From a virus, in the IMG/VR virus record IMGVR_UViG_3300009495_001299, positions 1 through 22,905 of that record: DNA of 22,905 nt, one strand, 5' to 3'. A program made the translations under genes and the position numbers. The notes under the pieces were generated by a model that was not told the DNA's origin, did no database searches, and saw only the letters and a program-made list of their open reading frames with translations. Of the stretch, positions 1 to 6,162 are shown one piece after another (position 1 is the stretch's first letter; the number at the start of each line of letters is the position of its first letter).

Positions 1-189
1 CAAGGGCATGTTGGGTTTTATATAGGCGAACACTTAGATAGCGATCGTTGGGTAATACTTGGTGGCAATCAAAGCAACAGTGTAAGATATGACTTATACA
101 ATCCTAAGCAAGCATTAGGTATAAGACGGTGGCCCCAGCAAGAAGACGTACCCGGAAGTATGCCAAGAATATTTGATAAATCTGAATAA
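1..189 (+). CDS. C-terminal part of a TIGR02594-like cell-wall hydrolase (probable endolysin)
   Basis: The open frame runs from the window edge to a TAA at 187-189 and encodes the last 62 residues; the 5' part lies outside. It begins with GHVGFYIGE, continues with VILGGNQ and ends in a GIRRWP segment. This GHVGF ... LGGNQ ... RWP pattern is the C-terminal half of the TIGR02594 family of phage and bacterial peptidoglycan hydrolases (NlpC/P60/CHAP-like fold), where the His of GHVGF belongs to the catalytic site. The catalytic Cys is expected upstream and cannot be seen. Two small membrane proteins follow, which fits a lysis block. A virion-associated wall hydrolase instead of a free endolysin is also possible. 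Confidence 0.75.
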   Translation, partial: QGHVGFYIGEHLDSDRWVILGGNQSNSVRYDLYNPKQALGIRRWPQQEDVPGSMPRIFDKSE

Positions 190-192
190 ATA
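185..192 (+). promoter_or_regulatory. T4-type late promoter box (AATAAATA)
   Basis: The octamer AATAAATA overlaps the stop codon of the upstream hydrolase and sits 26 bases before the next ATG. It matches the NATAAATA late motif of marine T4-like phages and the TATAAATA box of T4, read by a gp55-type sigma factor. The other three boxes in this window begin with G, so this one is slightly divergent. Confidence 0.5.
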
Positions 193-218
193 TACATAGT
201 TAACGAAAGAGGGCAACT

Positions 219-509
219 ATGTGGGATTTAATTGAACGACTTACGGGCGATACTTTGTGGATATATACAAGTATACTTGGAGCACTAGCAGGTGCTGCTT
301 TTCTAGCATATTTTAAAGATACAAGAGCAGGGCTTTGGTGCTATGCTAAACTAGATCAATTCTTAGACTTCTTAGTTGCAAGATGGGGATTGACTTGGTT
401 CGAGCAACCTACTGATGCATGGCGTAAAAAATACCCACATGTAACTAAAAAGATTGACGAGTTAGAAGCTCGTCTTGCTAAACTAGAGGGAAAGAAAAAT
501 GGCAAGTAA
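219..509 (+). CDS. Small membrane protein with C-terminal coiled coil (lysis-region protein)
   Basis: 96 residues. AGAGGG lies 5 bases before the ATG. Residues about 13-33 form one hydrophobic segment (LWIYTSILGALAGAAFLAYF). A soluble part rich in Trp and Tyr follows, and the last 20 residues or so (KIDELEARLAKLEGKKNGK) look like a short charged coiled coil. It overlaps the next gene by 11 bases and follows the cell-wall hydrolase and a late promoter, so it is probably expressed late. One membrane segment with a coiled tail fits a holin accessory or a small virion/membrane protein. I recognise the type from marine T4-like phages but know no assigned function. Confidence 0.8.
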   Translation: MWDLIERLTGDTLWIYTSILGALAGAAFLAYFKDTRAGLWCYAKLDQFLDFLVARWGLTWFEQPTDAWRKKYPHVTKKIDELEARLAKLEGKKNGK

Positions 510-831
510 ACAAGTAACTATGGATGCTGAAACAGCAGCCAAAATGGACACTAACGGAGACGGGCACATCTCTGCAGAAGAAGCAGCAATGGATCTTGAA
601 TTCAAGCGCAAGCGTTTAGAAGACAATGATGCAATGCGTGATGCACAGCGTCAAATGGCCTGGTTTGCATTATTTGGTATGCTACTATACCCATTCGCTG
701 TTGTAGCAGCAGTATTCATGGGACTTAACGAAGCAGCGACTACGTTAGGCGGAATGGCTCCTACATACTTTGTATCTGTAGCAGCTATCGTAGCAGCGTT
801 CTATGCTAAAGAAGCAGTAGTCAATAAGTAA
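499..831 (+). CDS. EF-hand membrane protein, holin-like candidate
   Basis: 110 residues; GAGGG 8 bases before the ATG supports the start. Residues 17-28 (DTNGDGHISAEE) are a canonical 12-residue EF-hand loop: D17, N19, D21, G22, I24, S25 and E28 fill positions 1, 3, 5, 6, 8, 9 and 12. A charged helix (residues 32-52) is followed by two membrane helices at about 54-75 and 84-103, with a short polar turn between. Small size, two membrane helices and position after a wall hydrolase suggest a holin or holin regulator; the single EF-hand suggests calcium binding. Similar proteins occur in marine T4-like phages, but I know of no proven function. A virion membrane-interaction protein is the main alternative. 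Confidence 0.8.
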   Translation: MASKQVTMDAETAAKMDTNGDGHISAEEAAMDLEFKRKRLEDNDAMRDAQRQMAWFALFGMLLYPFAVVAAVFMGLNEAATTLGGMAPTYFVSVAAIVAAFYAKEAVVNK

Positions 832-837
832 CAACAC

Positions 838-874
838 TAATAGTCCATGCGATAAGTAATTGTATGGACTATTA
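838..874 (+). promoter_or_regulatory. Hairpin covering the dnaJ start codon
   Basis: Bases 838-848 and 864-874 are a perfect 11-bp inverted repeat (TAATAGTCCAT / ATGGACTATTA). In RNA the stem can grow inward by four pairs (849-863 G-U, 850-862 C-G, 851-861 G-U, 852-860 A-U), leaving a 7-base loop. The dnaJ ATG (864-866) lies inside the 3' arm and no clear Shine-Dalgarno precedes it. The structure could repress dnaJ translation or act as a weak terminator for the upstream genes; there is no long T-tract, so terminator is the weaker reading. Confidence 0.6.
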
Positions 875-1679
875 TTCTACACTTGGCGTTGGCCGTAACG
901 CTACTCCGGAAGAAATAAAAAAAGCATATCGCAAACAAGCGATGGCGCACCATCCTGACCGAACAGGCGGAGATGATACACAGTTCAAACAGATTCAAGA
1001 AGCGTATGCTACACTAAGCGACACTAATAAAAAGCAACAATACGACAATCCGCAACCGACATTTAATGACGCATTCGGACGAAACTATGACGATATGTTT
1101 AATCAGATGTTTGGCGGACGAAATAGACGTATGCGTAATAAAGATATATTATGCACAGCACAAGTAGATTTAGTAGATATCATAAAAGGCAAACGACTTG
1201 ATATAGAATATAATCTACCGTCAGGTATATCTCAAACTGCAACAGTACAAGTGCCAGCTGGCATTGAAAATGCTGTAACAATGCGATACACAGGACTAGG
1301 CGATAATTCAATTCGACAAATGCCAAGAGGCGACTTATTGATAAAAATAATCATAAGACACCCTAAGGGCTGGGATCGAGAAGGTAACAATTTAATAACA
1401 ATGACCGACATAGATCCGTTCGAAGCAATGCTAGGATGTCGAAAAATAATTCGTACACTTGAAAATAAAACTCTACAACTTACTATACCGCCGGGGTGTC
1501 AGCCAGGACAAGTCTTTAGTATTAGTGACCATGGATTGATAAATCCGCACACTAGAAGACGAGGAAATATCTACGTAAAAATAAAATTAAATGTGCCGAA
1601 AGTGGATGACAACAGTGGTGAAAGTATGTTACAATATGTAAAGGAAGCACAAAATGAATATAGTAAAATACCCCGATGA
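864..1679 (+). CDS. DnaJ/CbpA-like Hsp40 co-chaperone
   Basis: 271 residues. The J domain (residues 1-65) starts right after Met with DYYSTLGV and carries HPD at 30-32, the tripeptide that stimulates DnaK ATPase. A short Phe/Asn/Arg/Gly-rich linker (FGRNYDDMFNQMFGGRNRR) follows, then both DnaJ C-terminal substrate-binding domains (about 85-250). There is no CxxCxGxG zinc finger, so it is a type II/CbpA-like protein. No DnaK is seen here, so it presumably recruits host DnaK, perhaps for virion assembly or to redirect chaperones. The J domain beginning at codon 2 fixes the start at 864 although no good ribosome site is visible; the start sits in a hairpin. It overlaps the deformylase gene by 26 bases. 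Confidence 0.95.
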   Translation: MDYYSTLGVGRNATPEEIKKAYRKQAMAHHPDRTGGDDTQFKQIQEAYATLSDTNKKQQYDNPQPTFNDAFGRNYDDMFNQMFGGRNRRMRNKDILCTAQVDLVDIIKGKRLDIEYNLPSGISQTATVQVPAGIENAVTMRYTGLGDNSIRQMPRGDLLIKIIIRHPKGWDREGNNLITMTDIDPFEAMLGCRKIIRTLENKTLQLTIPPGCQPGQVFSISDHGLINPHTRRRGNIYVKIKLNVPKVDDNSGESMLQYVKEAQNEYSKIPR

Positions 1680-2160
1680 ATGGCTAAACACTATTTGTGA
1701 GCCGTTTGACTTTGAGACTGATCCCGATCCAAAAGAACTGGTAAAGGAAATGATTGAAACAATGTACGAAGCTAACGGTATAGGATTAGCAGCACCACAA
1801 GTTAAGTACAACAAAGCATTGTTTGTATTTAAACCTGCTAATATTCCTGATCATACTGAGGCCATTGCAGTATTCAATCCTAGTATTATTAATGTAGGAA
1901 CTGGACTAGACACTGCAACAGAAGGTTGTTTAAGTCACCCAGGACTATTGTTAGATATTAAACGCCCTGACAGCGTAACTACAGAGTACCTTGATATTCA
2001 CGGACAGAAACGTGTATTGTTTTTACAAGGTATTGATGCACGATGTTTCCTACACGAATTCGATCACTTGTGTGGAACAGACTTTACCCATCGAGTAAGC
2101 AAATTAAAAAGAGATATAGCTCTAAAAAAACTAAAGAAAAGGAATAAGCAACATGGTTGA
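1654..2160 (+). CDS. def: Peptide deformylase
   Basis: 168 residues, the usual bacterial length (E. coli about 169). It removes the formyl group from N-terminal formyl-Met of new proteins. All three family motifs are intact: GIGLAAPQ at 42-49, EGCLS at 90-94 with metal ligand C92, and HEFDH at 134-138 with ligands H134 and H138 and catalytic E135. The enzyme should therefore be active. AAGGA about 8 bases before the ATG supports the start inside the end of dnaJ; the 3' end overlaps clpA by 8 bases. Peptide deformylases are known from marine cyanophages, where they are thought to keep protein maturation going late in infection. Here the gene lies between two other proteostasis genes, which suggests a joint role. 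Confidence 0.97.
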   Translation: MNIVKYPDEWLNTICEPFDFETDPDPKELVKEMIETMYEANGIGLAAPQVKYNKALFVFKPANIPDHTEAIAVFNPSIINVGTGLDTATEGCLSHPGLLLDIKRPDSVTTEYLDIHGQKRVLFLQGIDARCFLHEFDHLCGTDFTHRVSKLKRDIALKKLKKRNKQHG

Positions 2161-4399
2161 ACCAAGCGAAGCATTACAAATTGTATTTGATAAAGCAGTT
2201 GACGATGCGCAAAAGCTTCGACACGAATATGTAACACTAGAGCACTTGCTCTTTGCTATGATGTGCGAAGAAGAGTTTTCTAAACTCGTAGCAGAATATG
2301 GTGCAAACGTTGAATACATTAAAACTAACCTTGAGCAATACCTCAAGAAAGAGATCGAAAGCCTGCCCGGAACAGAACGTTACAAGCCGCAGAAAACAAG
2401 CGGAGTAGAGCGAGTTCTTAATAGAGCTTTTACACAAACTCTCTTTAACGGACGTAAAGAAATTACAATTGTTGACGTTTTCCTAAGTGCGCTACATGAA
2501 AAGAAAAGCTACGGCAATTACTTCTTAGAAAAGGCAGGAATTGAGAAAGACAAATTCCAAGCATTTGTTAGCCACTCTAGCTCAGAAGACGAGATTGACG
2601 AAGAAGTAGATGCAATTTTGCAAAAGGCACTTGATGCCTTTACTACAGACCTTAACTCGGAAGTAGTTAAAGGAAAAATTGATCCAGTTATCGGTCGAGG
2701 CGAAGAACTTGAAAGTATTGCACTTGCATTGGGTCGTCGTAATAAAAACAACGTATTGCTAGTAGGCGATCCGGGTGTTGGTAAAACTGCTATTGCAGAA
2801 GGACTTGCATATAATATTGAACAAGGTACTGTTCCAGAATTCTTAAAAGAATATGCAGTTTACAACCTAGATATTGGTAGTATGCTTGCAGGTTCGAAAT
2901 ACCGTGGAGACTTTGAAGAACGCTTCAAGATGGTTGTAAAAGCATTGCAGAAAAAAGGTAAGACTGTAATGTTCATTGATGAAGCACACATGATTAGTGG
3001 TGCAGGTGCAGGCGGCGGCAACAGTGCAAACGATCTTGCTAACATGCTGAAACCGGCACTGAGCAAAGGTACTATTAAAGTTGTTGCTTCAACTACATGG
3101 GAAGAGTATCGCAAGCACTTTGAAAAGGATCGTGCATTGATGCGTCGATTCCAACGTGTAACAGTTGACGAGCCTACTTCAGAAATGACTGTAAAAATTC
3201 TACAAGGTATTAGAAAATATTACGAAGAGTTTCACGGGGTTACTATTACATCAGAAGCTATTGATGCGGCAGTTAAACTTTCAGTCAAATATCAGTACGA
3301 TAAAAAATTGCCTGATAAAGCAATTGACTTACTTGACGTTGCATGTTCGCGCTTCAAATTGAAAGAAGCAACTGGCGAAACAATGGTAGTTGATGTTGAA
3401 CAGATCCAATACGAACTTTCTAAGATGGTTAATATTCCAGAAGAGACTGTTAAAGAAGCAGAAAGCGAAAGCCTTGCAAATCTTGACAAGAATATGAAAG
3501 CAGAAGTATTTGGCCAGGATGAAGCAATTGATCAAATCGTTGACAAGATCCATATTGCACAAGCAGGTCTAAAATCAGAAAACCGTCCAGTTGGTAGCTT
3601 TGTATTCATGGGTCCAACAGGTTGTGGTAAAACTGAAACTGCTAAACAGTTGAGCAAGCACTTGGGTATTCCATTAGTACGCTTTGACATGTCAGAGTTT
3701 ATGGAGAAACACTCAGTTGCTAAGTTTATTGGATCACCTCCAGGATATGTTGGTCACGAAGAAAACGCAGGCTTGTTGATTACTAAACTACAAGAAACAC
3801 CTAACTGCGTATTGTTGTTAGACGAGATTGAAAAAGCACACCCAGATGTTTCACAAATTCTACTACAGATTATGGACAATGGTTTTGTTACAGGTTCGAA
3901 CGGTAAAGTAGCAGATGCACGTAATGCAGTTCTTATTCTAACTACTAACTTAGGTGCAGCAGCAAGTGAACAAAATACAATCGGGTTTGGTAGTGACTCA
4001 AGAGATTACGAAGATGCAGAAATCAAACGCTTCTTTGCTCCAGAGTTTAGAAACAGACTTGACGGCATTATTACTTTTGACAAGTTAGGTAAAAATGTAA
4101 TGATGAAAATTGTTGGCAAGTTCTTGCTGGAACTTAAACAACAAGTAGTCGACAAGGATGTAACAATTAGTGTAACGGATGATGCACTTGACTTTTTAGT
4201 TGATAAAGGCTTTGATCCTAAGATGGGTGCAAGACCGTTGCAGCGTGTTATTGATCAAGACATTAAACGTCCACTATCTAAACTATTGTTGTTTGGTGAC
4301 CTTAAAGGTGGCGGAACAGTTGAAGTTGACATCAAAGATGATGCACTATTCTTGCGCACTAAAGTAACGATTGCGGAAGAAGCAGTTGTCGAATCCTAA
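2153..4399 (+). CDS. clpA: ClpA-type AAA+ unfoldase
   Basis: 748 residues, close to E. coli ClpA (758). Order: Clp N-terminal repeat domain (about 1-140), first AAA+ with Walker A GDPGVGKT (205-212) and Walker B/DEAH (276-279), second AAA+ with Walker A GPTGCGKT (487-494) and DE at 557-558, then the C-terminal small domain (MGARPLQRVI). The two ATPase rings are joined without the long middle domain of ClpB, so this is an unfoldase rather than a disaggregase. Between the second Walker B and the PEFRNRLD motif lies IGF (610-612), matching the ClpP-docking tripeptide of ClpA/ClpX. The phage protein may thus feed substrates to host ClpP. No ClpP or ClpS is seen nearby. It starts inside the end of def and is the last gene of the proteostasis run. 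Confidence 0.96.
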   Translation: MVEPSEALQIVFDKAVDDAQKLRHEYVTLEHLLFAMMCEEEFSKLVAEYGANVEYIKTNLEQYLKKEIESLPGTERYKPQKTSGVERVLNRAFTQTLFNGRKEITIVDVFLSALHEKKSYGNYFLEKAGIEKDKFQAFVSHSSSEDEIDEEVDAILQKALDAFTTDLNSEVVKGKIDPVIGRGEELESIALALGRRNKNNVLLVGDPGVGKTAIAEGLAYNIEQGTVPEFLKEYAVYNLDIGSMLAGSKYRGDFEERFKMVVKALQKKGKTVMFIDEAHMISGAGAGGGNSANDLANMLKPALSKGTIKVVASTTWEEYRKHFEKDRALMRRFQRVTVDEPTSEMTVKILQGIRKYYEEFHGVTITSEAIDAAVKLSVKYQYDKKLPDKAIDLLDVACSRFKLKEATGETMVVDVEQIQYELSKMVNIPEETVKEAESESLANLDKNMKAEVFGQDEAIDQIVDKIHIAQAGLKSENRPVGSFVFMGPTGCGKTETAKQLSKHLGIPLVRFDMSEFMEKHSVAKFIGSPPGYVGHEENAGLLITKLQETPNCVLLLDEIEKAHPDVSQILLQIMDNGFVTGSNGKVADARNAVLILTTNLGAAASEQNTIGFGSDSRDYEDAEIKRFFAPEFRNRLDGIITFDKLGKNVMMKIVGKFLLELKQQVVDKDVTISVTDDALDFLVDKGFDPKMGARPLQRVIDQDIKRPLSKLLLFGDLKGGGTVEVDIKDDALFLRTKVTIAEEAVVES

Positions 4400-5069
4400 C
4401 AACACTACTAAACTATTCTACGGCAAGTATACGTACAGACTAAGCGTATACTGTGTCGTAGCTAGTATATTTAGAAATAAAGATTTCAACTATGCAAAAT
4501 ACAAATTGGATAGTTGGAATCAAGACGTCGGTGACGGCCGTGTTCCTCAATTAGGAATTTACGGAACAGGTGACTCGATTCCAATAAGCGAGTTACACCT
4601 TGCTTTAAAACTACTAAACATCTTTAAAACGGCACCTACTGAGTTTACTTTAAGAATCGAAGGTCGAACTTTAAATATCTTTTCTAACGATATTACATGG
4701 TTAACGCAAGTAGAGACACTGTTAGGTGAAAGTGCATTAGAGTTAATTGGCCCTAAAAATTCTAAAATTGCTGAATACTTATTAAAAAATCCCAAGCATC
4801 AACTTGCAATTTTTAAAGGCTTTAGATACAAAGTAAAAACTAAGTTTGTAAGGAAAGACTGCTCCTCGTTTGGATCCTGGTGTCAAAACGTTAAAGGTGT
4901 AAAAATAAGTAAACAATTTCAAAAAGAACTTCTAGAAGATTCGTACTTGTCAGAAGGTAGAAATATTTACGTAAAGGATGAAAAAACCTTAAATATAGTT
5001 ACATTATTAATAGGAGAAGGTATACAAAGTATTACCTACTTAGTAGACCCCAACGAACTAGATATTTAA
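4386..5069 (+). CDS. Conserved phage protein of unknown function (TTG start)
   Basis: About 227 residues, no domain I can name. No ATG opens the frame. TTG 4386 has GGAAGAA 5-11 bases upstream and overlaps clpA by 14 bases; the longer TTG at 4371 adds five residues (MRKKQ) and looks less likely. Visible: a Tyr-rich N-terminus (KLFYGKYTYRLSVYCVVASIF), an alpha/beta-like middle (about 60-130) with a hydrophobic ELHLALKLLNIF helix, a basic patch around residues 145-165 (KGFRYKVKTKFVRKD) and a C-terminal beta/alpha region. There is no signal peptide or clear membrane segment. It lies between clpA and virion genes and is probably translationally coupled to clpA. The first late promoter of the fibre block begins 7 bases after its stop. 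Confidence 0.75.
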   Translation: MSNPNNTTKLFYGKYTYRLSVYCVVASIFRNKDFNYAKYKLDSWNQDVGDGRVPQLGIYGTGDSIPISELHLALKLLNIFKTAPTEFTLRIEGRTLNIFSNDITWLTQVETLLGESALELIGPKNSKIAEYLLKNPKHQLAIFKGFRYKVKTKFVRKDCSSFGSWCQNVKGVKISKQFQKELLEDSYLSEGRNIYVKDEKTLNIVTLLIGEGIQSITYLVDPNELDI

Positions 5070-5075
5070 AGTAAG

Positions 5076-5083
5076 GATAAATA
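5076..5083 (+). promoter_or_regulatory. T4-type late promoter box (GATAAATA)
   Basis: GATAAATA followed by CA, only 4 bases before the ATG at 5088. The surrounding sequence TTAAAGTAAGGATAAATACA is nearly identical to that at 6127, differing at one base. The match to the marine-myovirus late motif and its repetition before adjacent virion genes support the call. Confidence 0.7.
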
Positions 5084-5087
5084 CAGT

Positions 5088-5513
5088 ATGTCCAGTAGAA
5101 GCACAATATTACAACCATCAATTACATACGATGTACAACGAGTACTACCGTATATTACAGAGAAAATAGCCGGTGACGGGTATTTTGGAAGCGGTGACGG
5201 AAATCACACTGTTCAGTTTAGCTTAGATAGCTTTACTGGAAAGTTTCATGTCGAAGCAAGCATTGCAAATAATCCAACAGACAATGATTGGATTACTATT
5301 AAATTAGCAGAGCCAACAGTTAATACTACACAACTAACAGTATTAGCATCTGGCGCTGTTTCTCAAAGCGGAAATCTCGTAAGTGATATAGAATATACTG
5401 CATCTGAATCAAGTACAAAAATCTATAACTTTATAGGTAACTTTACTTGGGTTAGAGTTGTTGTTGAAAACTGGAACACAGGAACAGTAAACAGTATATT
5501 GTTAAATCACTGA
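5088..5513 (+). CDS. Probable small virion structural protein
   Basis: 141 residues, rich in Ser, Thr, Asn and Val in alternating patterns typical of beta-sandwich virion proteins. There is no signal peptide or membrane helix. It contains NPTDNDWITIKL and ends in a segment like a cellulose-/carbohydrate-binding jelly-roll strand pair (FIGNFTWVRVVVENWNTG). Its place directly before two tail/head fibre genes under the same type of late promoter argues for a structural role, possibly a fibre or decoration protein. The late box ends 4 bases before the ATG, so the transcript would carry almost no leader; AAGG 11 bases upstream is a poor ribosome site. Exact function is not known. Confidence 0.75.
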   Translation: MSSRSTILQPSITYDVQRVLPYITEKIAGDGYFGSGDGNHTVQFSLDSFTGKFHVEASIANNPTDNDWITIKLAEPTVNTTQLTVLASGAVSQSGNLVSDIEYTASESSTKIYNFIGNFTWVRVVVENWNTGTVNSILLNH

Positions 5514-5523
5514 GAGATGAGTA

Positions 5524-6120
5524 ATGGCTAAACAAACAATAAACATAGGTGCTTACGAATTTGATTTAGACGCAGATACTTTACGGGAAGCATTTAGTAA
5601 AGCAAACGACAATTTTGCAGAACTATACGCAAATGATGCGGCACCGACTAATGTTGATATGACATCTCAGACTCTCGGCCGTACTAACAGTCTTGGTCAA
5701 TGGATCCCGTTCATAGTAACTGATTCTATTCAATCAACTCTGCAAGATGAGATACCGGCAACTAATGTAGTAGGCGGTCTTATTGAAAAGACAGTTTACT
5801 CAAAACAGTTAAGTAGGTACACATCTGGTGGCGAACTCCTACTGACTTTATTGTGTAACACTGACGGCAATGATTTTTACACAACTAAAAAGTTTGTTTT
5901 TAGTAGAACTGCAACATCTACATTTAATGTAACTGAAATGGGCACTGCTGGTGCATCAGAAATCTATGATAGTATATTGATAGAAGAAAGGCTTGACGGA
6001 ACCGATCTGTATTTAGAAGTTACAGTCAAAGCACCTGATTCGGGATTACCATTTATTAGGGTTGTTGGGCAAATAACATATACTAGTGTACCAATATTCT
6101 TAACAGCGTCAGGATATTAA
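5524..6120 (+). CDS. Virion/fibre-associated protein with NDNFAELY repeat motif
   Basis: 198 residues. The N-terminus INIGAYEFDLDADTLREAF...KANDNFAELY matches the motif (DTLRxAFxKxNxNFxELY) at the start of many phage structural and fibre proteins of marine myoviruses. The rest (about 50-198) is Thr/Ser/Val-rich and beta-like, with FFTTKKF-type and LYLEVTVKAP strands. GAGATGAG just before the ATG serves as ribosome site; the gap to the upstream gene is only 10 bases. A structural role is inferred from the motif, composition and position between two other structural genes. A fibre or neck protein is likely; I cannot assign a T4 number. Confidence 0.8.
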   Translation: MAKQTINIGAYEFDLDADTLREAFSKANDNFAELYANDAAPTNVDMTSQTLGRTNSLGQWIPFIVTDSIQSTLQDEIPATNVVGGLIEKTVYSKQLSRYTSGGELLLTLLCNTDGNDFYTTKKFVFSRTATSTFNVTEMGTAGASEIYDSILIEERLDGTDLYLEVTVKAPDSGLPFIRVVGQITYTSVPIFLTASGY

Positions 6121-6126
6121 AGTAAC

Positions 6127-6134
6127 GATAAATA
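6127..6134 (+). promoter_or_regulatory. T4-type late promoter box (GATAAATA)
   Basis: GATAAATAC lies just after the stop of the upstream gene and 28 bases before the ATG at 6163, leaving a leader of about 20 bases with AGGAA at 6150-6154. Flanks TTAAAGTAACGATAAATACA repeat those of the 5076 box. This is the best-placed late promoter in the window and probably drives the long fibre gene and the head-protein genes after it. Confidence 0.75.
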
Positions 6135-6162
6135 CACATAGTATATTATAGGAAATACAGGA

